From NCBI RefSeq assembly GCF_014268935.2, contig NZ_JABWRJ020000004.1, positions 186,001 to 250,000 of the forward strand: DNA of 64,000 bases, in the 5' to 3' direction. This DNA comes from Pseudomonas peradeniyensis (GTDB lineage: Bacteria > Pseudomonadota > Gammaproteobacteria > Pseudomonadales > Pseudomonadaceae). A model generated the notes under the pieces. That model did not search any database, was not told the DNA's origin, and saw only the letters and a list, made by a program, of their open reading frames with translations. Within the stretch, counting starts at the first letter, position 1. Each line of letters starts with the position of its first letter. Below, piece after piece: positions 1 through 7,068 of the stretch. Position numbers and translations under genes: made by a program.

Positions 1-531
1 CTGGACCAGGTCGATGTTGGTGCGCGCCACGTCCTCGGAGAACTCCGAGGCCGACACGCTGACCGGCGGGTAGCGCTCCAGGTCGGTGTGCGGGCCGATG
101 TGCTCGGTGGGCGGCACATAGAAGCGCGGCGGCAGGTCGCGGCCGTCGACCACCGAGTTGTGCCGCACCACGCTGCCGTCGCCGACCTTGCAGTTGAACA
201 GCACGCTGTTGAAACCGATGAACACCCGGTCACCGACCTCGCACGGGCCATGGACGATGGAGCGGTGGGCGATCGAACTGTACTGGCCGATGCGCACCGC
301 CGCGCCGGACTTGGAGTGGATCACCACGCCGTCCTGGATATTGGAGTTGGCGCCGATGACGATCGGCTGCATGTCGCCGCTGCCGTCCACCTCGTCGGCA
401 CGGATCACCGCGTAGGGGCCGACGAACACGTTGTCATGGATGATCACCTTGCCGCAGATGATGGCGGTGTGGTCGATATAGGCCGATTCGGCGATTTGCG
501 GGAGATGGCCGGAGGGGTTTCTGCGGATCAC
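1..531 (-). CDS. gamma-class carbonic anhydrase-like hexapeptide protein (3' end off the window)
   Basis: The visible 177 codons encode a left-handed beta-helix protein: hexapeptide-type repeats such as AIICGKVIIHDNVFVGPYAV, then VIGANSNIQDGVVIHSK, IAHRSIVHG and FIGFNSVLFN. The spaced His residues in VIHSK, IAHRS and IVHG fit the metal ligands of gamma-carbonic anhydrases, which hydrate CO2 using a metal ion. The start is a GTG at 529-531 giving VIRRNPSGHLPQIAES; no upstream ATG is in frame, and the ribosome site is weak. The gene leaves the left edge before its stop. A Zur-like palindrome lies 34 bases upstream. In P. aeruginosa a gamma-carbonic anhydrase gene belongs to the Zur regulon, so this may be a zinc-starvation paralogue (inference). 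A housekeeping hexapeptide acyltransferase is less likely, given the His pattern. Confidence 0.85.
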   Translation of the reverse strand, partial: MIRRNPSGHLPQIAESAYIDHTAIICGKVIIHDNVFVGPYAVIRADEVDGSGDMQPIVIGANSNIQDGVVIHSKSGAAVRIGQYSSIAHRSIVHGPCEVGDRVFIGFNSVLFNCKVGDGSVVRHNSVVDGRDLPPRFYVPPTEHIGPHTDLERYPPVSVSASEFSEDVARTNIDLVQ

Positions 532-563
532 GGTAAGGGCCCTGCGTGGAAGGAGAAACGCAA

Positions 564-671
564 ATGTTACGTTATAACAATTACAATGCAACACCTCCAC
601 GCGCCGATCTGGCAAACTCCACCTTCCTGCGCGACAACGCGTGGGCGCACCATCGCACCTACAGGCCCTGA
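564..671 (+). CDS. possible 35-residue leader or small protein
   Basis: This short frame starts MLRYNNYNATPP and ends HHRTYRP. It has an AGGAGA sequence at 551-556, seven bases before the ATG, which is a better ribosome site than that of the next gene. Its stop lies six bases before the acetyltransferase ATG at 678, and that gene has no clear Shine-Dalgarno of its own, so translational coupling is possible. The first five codons fall on the Zur-like palindrome, so the Asn/Tyr-rich start may simply reflect operator sequence. I recognise no family. It could be a chance frame. Confidence 0.3.
   Translation: MLRYNNYNATPPRADLANSTFLRDNAWAHHRTYRP
565..579 (-). promoter_or_regulatory. Zur-like operator
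   Basis: TGTTACGTTATAACA is a near-perfect palindrome resembling the Zur consensus built on GTTATA..TATAAC. It sits 34 bases before the GTG of the carbonic anhydrase gene, where zinc-loaded Zur could block transcription. It also overlaps the start of the small plus-strand frame. Assignment is by consensus only. Confidence 0.6.
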
Positions 672-677
672 TCCAGC

Positions 678-1187
678 ATGCGTATCCGCCCCACCCTCGT
701 CAGCGACATCCCCCTGCTCCCCGCCCTGGAACGCTCCGCGGCCCAGGCTTTCCGGCAATTGCCGCACCTGGCCTGGCTGGCCGACAGCGAGGTGATGGGC
801 GAAGCCGAGCACCTGACGTTCGTCAACGAAGGTGGCAGCTGGATTGCCGTGGATGACCAGGATCAGCCGCTGGGCTTTCTCTGCGCCAGCACTACCGGTG
901 ACGCCCTGCATATTCATGAAGTGTCGGTCCGCCAGGATGCCCAGGGCCAGGGCCTGGGTCGCGGCCTGCTGGACCAGGCTCGTATGGCCGCGCGCCTGAA
1001 TGGCTTGCCCTGGCTGACCCTGACCACCTTCGACGATGTCCCCTGGAATGCCCCGTTCTACGCCCGCTATGGCTTCGAGCGAATTCCGCTGCCGCAGCTC
1101 GATGCACGGCTGCAAGGCATCCTCGCCGGCGAACTGGCCCATGGCCTGGGCAACCGCTGCGCCATGCGCCTGTCGCTCAGCGTTTGA
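678..1187 (+). CDS. GNAT family N-acetyltransferase
   Basis: This 169-residue single-domain protein has the GNAT fold. The acetyl-CoA pyrophosphate loop is seen in motif A as VRQDAQGQGLGRGLL (about residues 85-99), followed by a motif B region ending APFYARYGFERI, where Tyr is typical. The N-terminus MRIRPTLVSDIPLLPALE is the usual beta1-alpha1 start. The family transfers acetyl groups from acetyl-CoA to amines; the substrate cannot be told from sequence. It is cytoplasmic, with no signal peptide. It is read away from the carbonic anhydrase gene and may be coupled to the short frame just upstream. The start ATG lacks a good ribosome site, but no better alternative exists. Confidence 0.88.
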   Translation: MRIRPTLVSDIPLLPALERSAAQAFRQLPHLAWLADSEVMGEAEHLTFVNEGGSWIAVDDQDQPLGFLCASTTGDALHIHEVSVRQDAQGQGLGRGLLDQARMAARLNGLPWLTLTTFDDVPWNAPFYARYGFERIPLPQLDARLQGILAGELAHGLGNRCAMRLSLSV

Positions 1188-1251
1188 GCGATGATTTCAT
1201 CCAACCGGCCATTGACGTAGAGTCGGATTACCCGCGGTAACGGACAACCCG

Positions 1252-2880
1252 ATGGACAAGTACGCCCCCCGCCAGTGGCTCCCCCACGAGAAACCCAGCC
1301 TGCCCGGCTCGCCCTCGACGCCGCTGCACGCCCCGGCCAAGCGCCTGGCCTACGGCCTGGTCGGCCTGCTGGTGGCCATTACCGGTGGCCTGGGCAACGC
1401 CCTGGTGGTTGCCAACCTGCCGTTCCTGCAGGGCGCACTGGGTGCCACCAGCGCCGAAATGGCCTGGCTGCCGGCGGCCTTCGTGATGACCAACGTGTCG
1501 ATGAACCTGCTGCTGGTGAAGTTCCGCCAGGAGTTCGGCCTGCGTGCCTTCACCGAGGTGTTCCTGGTGCTCTATGCCCTGGTCACCCTCGCCCACCTGT
1601 TCGTCAACGACCTCAACTCGGCCATCGCCGTGCGCGCCGCCCATGGTATGGTCGGCGCCGCGCTGAGTTCGCTGGGCCTGTACTACATGATCCAGGCCTT
1701 CCCCGCGCAGTGGCGGCTCAAGGCGATGGTCCTGGGCCTTGGCGCCTCGCAGCTGGCGGTGCCGCTGGCCCGGGTGTTCTCCGAGGACTTGCTGCAGATT
1801 GCCGAATGGCGCGGGCTGTACCTGTTCGAGCTGGGCCTGGCCCTGGCCGCGCTGGGCTGCGTGCTGCTGCTCAAACTGCCCCCCGGCGATCGCTTCAAGA
1901 CCTTCGAACCCCTGGATTTCCTTACCTTCAGCCTGATGGCCAGCGGCACCGCCCTGCTCTGCGCGGCGCTGTCGCTGGGGCGCATCGACTGGTGGCTGGA
2001 CGCGCCGTGGATCGGTGTCGCCCTGGCCGCCTCCATCGCCCTGATCCTCTCGGGCCTGGCCATCGAGCACAACCGCAGCAACCCACTGCTGATGACCCGC
2101 TGGCTGGGCAGCGGCGCGATCATCCGCCTGGCCCTGTGCGTGATCCTGATCCGCATGGTGATCTCCGAACAGTCCACCGGCGCCGTGGGTTTTCTCCAGG
2201 CGCTGAACATGGGCAACGAGCAGATGCGTGCGCTGTACGCGGTGATGCTGCTGGGCGCGGTCACCGGGCTGACCACCAGCGCCCTGACCATCAACCCCCA
2301 ACACCTGGTGCTGCCGCTGTTCATCTCCCTGGCCGCCATGGCCACCGGCGCCTTCATGGACAGTACCTCGAACAACCTGACCCGGCCGGCGCAGATGTAC
2401 CTCAGCCAGTTCCTCTTGGCCTTCGGCAGCACCTTCTTCGTCGGCCCGTCGATGGCGCTGGGCATCGGCCATGTACGCGCCAACCCGCGCAACCTGGTGA
2501 GCTTCTCGGTGCTGTTCGGTATCTGCAACAACCTCGGCGGGCTGATCGGCTCGGCATTGCTGGGCACCTTCCAGACCGTGCGCGAAAAATTCCACTCCAG
2601 CCAGCTGATGGACCGCCTGAGCGCCCTGGAACCCTTGGTCAGCGCCCGCGTGCAGGGCGGTGGCGCCGGTTACGCCGGGGTGTTCGCCGACCCGGCGCTG
2701 CGCAACGAGGCCGGCATGCGCCTGCTGGCCAACGCCGCGACCCGCGAGGCCAACGTGCTGGCCTACAACGATGTGTTCATGCTGATCGGCGCCATCGCTA
2801 TCCTGACCATGATCTGGATCTTCATCCGCAGCCTGTACCTGCGCTACAACCACTCCACCAGCGGTGCTTCGAGCCGATGA
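1252..2880 (+). CDS. MFS drug efflux permease, DHA2/EmrB-like
   Basis: This 542-residue polytopic membrane protein has about 14 hydrophobic segments, beginning with YGLVGLLVAITGGLGNALVV after a short soluble N-terminus. It fits the 14-helix DHA2 drug:H+ antiporters (EmrB/FarB type). Its stop overlaps the ATG of an HlyD/EmrA-like adaptor by four bases, so the two are translationally coupled and probably form a tripartite exporter with a separate outer-membrane channel. No dedicated outer-membrane gene follows. The substrate is unknown; aromatic acids, fatty acids or antibiotics are usual for the family. A periplasmic or cytoplasmic loop near residues 440-500 is rich in Arg and Ala. Confidence 0.85.
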   Translation: MDKYAPRQWLPHEKPSLPGSPSTPLHAPAKRLAYGLVGLLVAITGGLGNALVVANLPFLQGALGATSAEMAWLPAAFVMTNVSMNLLLVKFRQEFGLRAFTEVFLVLYALVTLAHLFVNDLNSAIAVRAAHGMVGAALSSLGLYYMIQAFPAQWRLKAMVLGLGASQLAVPLARVFSEDLLQIAEWRGLYLFELGLALAALGCVLLLKLPPGDRFKTFEPLDFLTFSLMASGTALLCAALSLGRIDWWLDAPWIGVALAASIALILSGLAIEHNRSNPLLMTRWLGSGAIIRLALCVILIRMVISEQSTGAVGFLQALNMGNEQMRALYAVMLLGAVTGLTTSALTINPQHLVLPLFISLAAMATGAFMDSTSNNLTRPAQMYLSQFLLAFGSTFFVGPSMALGIGHVRANPRNLVSFSVLFGICNNLGGLIGSALLGTFQTVREKFHSSQLMDRLSALEPLVSARVQGGGAGYAGVFADPALRNEAGMRLLANAATREANVLAYNDVFMLIGAIAILTMIWIFIRSLYLRYNHSTSGASSR

Positions 2881-4007
2881 CCCAAGAGACGCCAACGACC
2901 ACCACCACCGCCATCGCCGAAACCCCGGAAGGCGCGCAGCCACCCAGCGAACCGACCAGCCCGGCGCGCAGCCGGCGGGTCCGCCTGCTGTCATCGCTGA
3001 GCTTCGCCGCCGTGGCCCTGGCCGGCATCCTGCTGGTGCTGTATGCCTGGCGCCTGCCGCCGTTCAGCAGTGCCATCGAGAGCACCGAGAATGCCCTGGT
3101 GCGCGGCCAGGTGACGATCATCGGGCCGCAGTTGGGCGGCTATGTCGTCGAGGTGCCGGTGCACGACTTCCAGTTCGTCAAGCAGGGCGACCTGCTGGTG
3201 CGCCTGGACGACCGCATCTACACCCAGCGCCTGGCCCAGTCCATCGCCCAGCTCAAACAGCAGGAGGCGGCGTTGGCCAACAACCTGCAGCAGCGCAACA
3301 GCGCCGAGGCCGGCATCGCCCAGCGCCAGGCCGCGATCAGCGACGCCGCGGCCCAGGCCGACAAGGCCAAGGCCGACCTGCAGCGCAACCAGGCGCTGGT
3401 CAGCGACGGCTCGGTGTCACGCCGTGAACTGGACCTGAGCCGCGCCAGCCATGCCGCCGCCGTCGCCAGCCTGGCCCAGGCCAGGGCCGCGCTGGAAATC
3501 GCCCGCCAGGACCGCGAGACGGTAATCGTCAACCGTGCCGCGCTGCAGGCCTCGGTGGAGAATGCCAGGGCCGCCGTGGAGCTGGCCCGCATCGACCTGG
3601 ACAACACCCGGGTCAAGGCGCCGCGGGACGGCCAGCTAGGGCAGATCGGCACCCGCCTGGGCGCCTACGTCAACCCCGGCGCGCAGTTGATGGCGCTGGT
3701 GCCGGACACCTTGTGGGTGATCGCCAACCTGAAGGAAACGCAGATGGCCAACGTGCGCATCGGCCAACCCGCCACCTTCACCGTCGATGCGCTCAACCAC
3801 CTGAAGCTGCGCGGCCATGTGCAGCAGATCTCCCCGGCCACCGGTTCCGAGTTCGCCCTGCTGCAGGCCGACAACGCCACCGGCAACTTCGTCAAGATCG
3901 CCCAGCGCATCCCGGTGCGGATCACCGTCGATGGCGACCAGCCCGAGGCCAGGCAACTGCGGCCGGGAATGTCGGTGGTGGTGAGCATCGATACCCGGGA
4001 CAGGTGA
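2877..4007 (+). CDS. HlyD/EmrA family periplasmic adaptor subunit
   Basis: The 376-residue membrane fusion protein starts at ATG 2877, inside the ATGA overlap with the permease; the frame is open further upstream but that part is out-of-frame shadow of the permease. It has a Pro/Thr-rich cytoplasmic tail, one transmembrane anchor near residues 40-58 (SFAAVALAGILLVLYAW), a barrel-sandwich half-motif (GGYVVEVPVHDFQFVKQGD), a long Ala/Gln-rich coiled-coil hairpin (about 105-235), the second half-motif (RVKAPRDGQLGQIGTRLG) and a beta-barrel. These features join the inner-membrane pump to an outer-membrane channel. Confidence 0.87.
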   Translation: MTQETPTTTTTAIAETPEGAQPPSEPTSPARSRRVRLLSSLSFAAVALAGILLVLYAWRLPPFSSAIESTENALVRGQVTIIGPQLGGYVVEVPVHDFQFVKQGDLLVRLDDRIYTQRLAQSIAQLKQQEAALANNLQQRNSAEAGIAQRQAAISDAAAQADKAKADLQRNQALVSDGSVSRRELDLSRASHAAAVASLAQARAALEIARQDRETVIVNRAALQASVENARAAVELARIDLDNTRVKAPRDGQLGQIGTRLGAYVNPGAQLMALVPDTLWVIANLKETQMANVRIGQPATFTVDALNHLKLRGHVQQISPATGSEFALLQADNATGNFVKIAQRIPVRITVDGDQPEARQLRPGMSVVVSIDTRDR

Positions 4008-4012
4008 CCGGC

Positions 4013-4765
4013 CTACAGGCTGACGCCGAGTGCCCGGCGCACCTGCTCGCCACGGGCATCATCCACCGCGCTGACCAGGGCGAAGTTGTAGTCGCCGTGG
4101 GACCAGTAGCGGGCCTGCAACTGGCCGTCGGTGCGCTGGCCGCTGGGCATGCGCTCGAAGTGCTCGCCGGGCGAGCGCAGGAACAGGCTGATGCGCAGCC
4201 CTTGGCGATCCTGGAACACCAACAGCGCCGCCGGCCCCGCCTCGTTGCTCAGCAGGCGTGCGCCCACCGGCTGCAGGCCATAGCCAGACAGGTCCGGCAA
4301 TTGGCCGACACGGTTGAAGTGACGCCCCAGCCAGGCCTGCAGCCGCGCCGGATCACTGGCCTGGATATCCAGCGTGCTTGCATCGGCGAACAATCGGTGG
4401 GCCTCCACGGCATCGGCCATGGGCAACATGCCGGCGAACAGCGTCGCCTCGCGCGCCTGCCAGCCGCCCAGGCCACCCAGGCCCACGGCCAGCAGCAATA
4501 CCGCCGCCTGTGCCAGGCGCCATTGCCGACGCTGGCGCAGGCGGCGGCGCAAGGGCGCGAGGTCCAGCGCCGGATCGCTGGGCTGCTCGCCGAAGCCCGC
4601 CAGGGCCGCCCGCAGGCGGCGGGCATCGCCGCGCCAGGCCTCGATCCGCGCCGCCTCCTCGGGATTGGCCGCCAGCCACGCCTCGACCTCGGCCCGACGG
4701 GCCGGTTCCAGGCGCTCGTCGACATAGGCATGCAACTCGTGCTCGGTGGGGATCAGGCGCGTCAT
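4013..4765 (-). CDS. anti-sigma factor, single-pass membrane protein
   Basis: This 250-residue protein has an N-terminal cytoplasmic helical segment (HELHAYVDERLEPARRAEVE) like the anti-sigma domain of ECF regulators, a basic stretch (RRRLRQRRQW), one transmembrane helix (AQAAVLLLAVGLGGLGGW, about residues 85-102) and a ~145-residue periplasmic domain. Its ATG overlaps the TGA of the ECF sigma gene by four bases, the standard sigma/anti-sigma arrangement. It probably holds the sigma factor inactive at the membrane until a periplasmic signal arrives, perhaps oxidative stress given the divergent peroxidase (inference). The HxxxCxxC zinc signature of ZAS anti-sigmas is absent. Confidence 0.82.
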   Translation of the reverse strand: MTRLIPTEHELHAYVDERLEPARRAEVEAWLAANPEEAARIEAWRGDARRLRAALAGFGEQPSDPALDLAPLRRRLRQRRQWRLAQAAVLLLAVGLGGLGGWQAREATLFAGMLPMADAVEAHRLFADASTLDIQASDPARLQAWLGRHFNRVGQLPDLSGYGLQPVGARLLSNEAGPAALLVFQDRQGLRISLFLRSPGEHFERMPSGQRTDGQLQARYWSHGDYNFALVSAVDDARGEQVRRALGVSL

Positions 4766-5280
4766 TTGAGTCTCCGCAGGGCCGGGGGTGTGGGGTTGCC
4801 CTCGGTCAGTTCACGCAGGGCGGCACGGGCACGCGACAGGCGCGACATCACCGTGCCGATGGGAATGCCAAGGGCGTCGGCCGCCTCCTTGTAGCTCAGG
4901 CCTTCGACGCTGACCAGCAGCAACAGGGCGCGTTGCTCCGCCGACAACCGGGCGAAGGCGCGCAGGTCGGCCTGGGCCAGGACAATGCTCTCGATCTCGC
5001 CACCGGCCGGCTCCTCGGCCTGGCCCCGACCGAACCAGGCCAGCCAGCGGGCATGCAGGCGCTCGCGGCGCTTGCCGTCGAGGAACAGCCGGTAAAGGAT
5101 GGTGAACAGCCAGGGCCGCAGGCTCTCGGCGTTGCGCTGCTGGCCACGGCGGCTCAGGGCGCGTTCGACCGTGGCCTGGACCAGATCGTCGGCACCGCCG
5201 GGTTCGCGGGTCAGCCACAGGGCGAAGCGGCGCAGGCGTTGCAGCAGCTCGCGCCATTGTTGGTCGTCCAGATCGTGCAT
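4762..5280 (-). CDS. ECF RNA polymerase sigma factor
   Basis: This 172-residue group IV sigma factor has region 2 with DDLVQATVERAL and LRPWLFTILYRLFLDGKRR (about 30-70), a linker, and region 4 with LSAEQRALLLLVSVEGLSYKEAADALGIPIGTVMSRLSRAR (about 112-152), a clear helix-turn-helix. It directs RNA polymerase to a small regulon. Two identical-architecture promoters (GGAATA, 15 bases, CGTC) lie in the intergenic space, one reading into this gene and one into the divergent peroxidase gene, which points to autoregulation and to the peroxidase operon as its target. The pairing with catalase and cytochrome b561 recalls an ECF group I believe is ECF26; an HMM would settle it. Confidence 0.9.
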   Translation of the reverse strand: MHDLDDQQWRELLQRLRRFALWLTREPGGADDLVQATVERALSRRGQQRNAESLRPWLFTILYRLFLDGKRRERLHARWLAWFGRGQAEEPAGGEIESIVLAQADLRAFARLSAEQRALLLLVSVEGLSYKEAADALGIPIGTVMSRLSRARAALRELTEGNPTPPALRRLK

Positions 5281-5322
5281 GGTCGGGTTCCGGGCCCCAA
5301 TGGGCAGTCAGTGTAATGGGCA

Positions 5323-5347
5323 GACGGCCCGGCACGAAATCTATTCC
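5323..5347 (-). promoter_or_regulatory. predicted ECF promoter for the sigma/anti-sigma operon
   Basis: On the minus strand GGAATA (5347-5342) is followed after 15 bases by CGTC (5326-5323), the typical shape of an ECF promoter. It lies about 40 bases before the sigma factor ATG at 5280. It mirrors the plus-strand copy with the same spacing. Confidence 0.6.
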
Positions 5348-5354
5348 CCCGACG

Positions 5355-5379
5355 GGAATAAATCGTTCGCCCTTGCGTC
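5355..5379 (+). promoter_or_regulatory. predicted ECF promoter for the peroxidase operon
   Basis: GGAATA at 5355-5360 and CGTC at 5376-5379, separated by 15 bases, precede the peroxidase ATG at 5414. The two -35 elements form the inverted repeat ATTCCC-N5-GGGAAT (5343-5359), so two sigma-bound polymerases would start back to back. Confidence 0.62.
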
Positions 5380-5413
5380 GTACCGGCTCATCCCACCTGA
5401 CCGGAGCGCCCCC

Positions 5414-6460
5414 ATGACCACTCCCCTGCATGGCCCCGCCAAGGCCCTGCGCCTGGCCGCCATCGGCGCCACCCTCGCCGCCCTCGGTGCGGGCTTCGCC
5501 TATGCCGCCGGCTGGATCGGCGCGCCAGGGCTGACCCCGCAGCGCATCATCGACACCTTCGAGGCCCAGGCCGGCCATTATCCCGGCTATCGGAAAAACC
5601 ATGCCAAGGGCCTGTGCGTCAGCGGTTACTTCCAGGCCAGCGGGCAGGCTGCGGCGCTCTCCAGCGCCCGAGTGTTCAGCCAGGCCCAGGTGCCGGTGAT
5701 CGGTCGCTTCGCCATCGGCGGCGCCAACCCGTTCGCCCCGGACACCGCCATACCGGTGCGCAGCCTGGCCATCCAGTTGAGCAGCGATGACGGCCAGGTC
5801 TGGCGCACCGGCATGAACAACCCGCCGGTGCTGGCGGTGAGCACGCCCGAGGGGTTCTACCAGCAGGTGCTGGCCGGGGCACCCGACCCGGCCACCGGCA
5901 AGCCGGACCCGGCAAAACTGCAGGCGTTCTTCGCCAGCCACCCGGAAAGCGCGGCGTTTCGCCAGTGGGCGGCCAGCTATAAGCCCAGCGACAGCTTTGC
6001 CAGCACCACCTACAACAGCATCAACGCTTTTCGTCTGATCGATGCCCAAGGCAACGCCCACCCGGTGCGCTGGGCCCTGGAGCCGCAAACACCGTTCGCC
6101 GCCCTGCCCGCCCAGATCGATGACAAGCAGTTCCTCCAGCACGACCTGCAGCAACGCCTGGCCCGAGGGCCGTTGCGCTGGACCCTGCGCCTGACCCTGG
6201 CCGAGCCCGGCGACCCGGTGGACGACCCTGCCCGTCCCTGGCCCGCCGAACGCCGCAGCATCGACGCCGGCACCTTGGTGCTGGAGCAGGTCGATGCCCC
6301 CGAGCAGGGCGCCTGCCGCGACCTGAACTTCGACCCGCTGATCCTGCCCCACGGCATCGAACCATCCGCCGACCCGATCCTCGCCGCCCGCTCGGCGGCC
6401 TACTCGGTGTCATTCAACCGCCGCAGCCACGAAGCGCTGAGCGAAGGAGCCCGCCCATGA
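5414..6460 (+). CDS. catalase-related peroxidase, exported (SrpA-like)
   Basis: This 348-residue protein matches the small catalase-family peroxidases rather than full-length catalases (~480 residues). The distal haem His is probably His63 in YRKNHAKG and the proximal ligand Tyr330 in RSAAY near the C-terminus. An N-terminal hydrophobic segment (about 12-34, LRLAAIGATLAALGAGFAYA) acts as signal or anchor and places it in the periplasm. The start at 5414 is chosen for a GGAG site seven bases upstream; a longer open frame runs upstream but would cross the promoter. The gene overlaps a cytochrome b561 gene by four bases, suggesting electrons from the quinone pool reduce peroxide through this haem enzyme (inference). 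It is likely transcribed by the divergent ECF sigma factor. Confidence 0.85.
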   Translation: MTTPLHGPAKALRLAAIGATLAALGAGFAYAAGWIGAPGLTPQRIIDTFEAQAGHYPGYRKNHAKGLCVSGYFQASGQAAALSSARVFSQAQVPVIGRFAIGGANPFAPDTAIPVRSLAIQLSSDDGQVWRTGMNNPPVLAVSTPEGFYQQVLAGAPDPATGKPDPAKLQAFFASHPESAAFRQWAASYKPSDSFASTTYNSINAFRLIDAQGNAHPVRWALEPQTPFAALPAQIDDKQFLQHDLQQRLARGPLRWTLRLTLAEPGDPVDDPARPWPAERRSIDAGTLVLEQVDAPEQGACRDLNFDPLILPHGIEPSADPILAARSAAYSVSFNRRSHEALSEGARP

Positions 6461-6990
6461 CCCCCGCCGCCTTCCACCCCCTGGCCCGCCTGCTGCACTG
6501 GCTGATGGCCGCGCTGATCCTGGCCATGCTGTTCATCGGCGTGAACATGGTCGGCGACCTGTCGCCACGGCACCCGCTGCTGGTCGAGTTGCACAAGGCC
6601 ACCGGCCTGGCCCTGCTGGTGCTGGTTATCCTGCGTATCACCCTGCGCCTGGCCCTGCCGCACCCGGCGCTGCCCGGCGACCTGCCCCGCCTGCAACGGC
6701 TGGCCGCCGGCGCCTCGCACCTGCTGCTGTACGGCCTGATGCTGGCCATGCCGCTGCTCGGCTGGGCCATGCTCTCGGCCGGTGGCTATCCACGGCCCCT
6801 GCAACTGCCCGCCATCGCGCCCCACGACCTGCAGCTGTACGCCGTGCTGCGCCAGGCCCACGGCTGGGCGGGCTACCTGCTGTTCGCCACCGTGCTGCTG
6901 CACCTGGGGGCGGCGTTGGTGCATGCCCTGGTGCGCCGCGACGGCGTCTTGCGTAGCATGTGGCCAGGCCCGCTGCACCGCAGTGAATGA
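6457..6990 (+). CDS. cytochrome b561 (YodB/CybB type)
   Basis: The 177-residue membrane protein has four hydrophobic helices, each contributing a haem-ligand candidate: His14 (RLLHWLM), His in VELHKATGL, His in RQAHGWAGY and His in LLHLGAAL. This is the pattern of bacterial di-haem cytochrome b561 proteins, which pass electrons from ubiquinol to periplasmic partners. The ATGA overlap with the peroxidase gene implies coupled translation and joint function. It belongs to the predicted ECF-controlled operon. Confidence 0.88.
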   Translation: MTPAAFHPLARLLHWLMAALILAMLFIGVNMVGDLSPRHPLLVELHKATGLALLVLVILRITLRLALPHPALPGDLPRLQRLAAGASHLLLYGLMLAMPLLGWAMLSAGGYPRPLQLPAIAPHDLQLYAVLRQAHGWAGYLLFATVLLHLGAALVHALVRRDGVLRSMWPGPLHRSE

Positions 6991-7013
6991 GCATTGCCGG
7001 GATCGACACATGT

Positions 7014-7028
7014 AAATAATTATTACTA
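7014..7028. promoter_or_regulatory. possible Fur-type iron box
   Basis: AAATAATTATTACTA matches 11 of the 14 fixed positions of the 7-1-7 Fur box (TGATAAT-N-ATTATCA). It lies about 40 bases before the MFS ATG at 7069, in an AT-rich stretch that stands out from its surroundings. AT-rich promoters can match this motif by chance, so the call is tentative. Confidence 0.35.
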
Positions 7029-7068
7029 ACATTGGCGCTCATTTCGTCGAACTGCCCCGGACTGCCCC

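Noticed and set aside
88..795. Plus-strand frame at the left edge
   Set aside because: Antisense to the hexapeptide carbonic anhydrase, whose repeats are clear on the minus strand.
1275..2876. Upstream extension of the HlyD adaptor frame through the MFS gene
   Set aside because: It is Pro/Arg/Gly-rich out-of-frame sequence; the signal anchor and the ATGA overlap fix the real start at 2877.
1228..2994. Long minus-strand frame opposite the MFS permease
   Set aside because: Low-complexity His/Gln/Gly composition and no ribosome site; the plus-strand permease is well supported.
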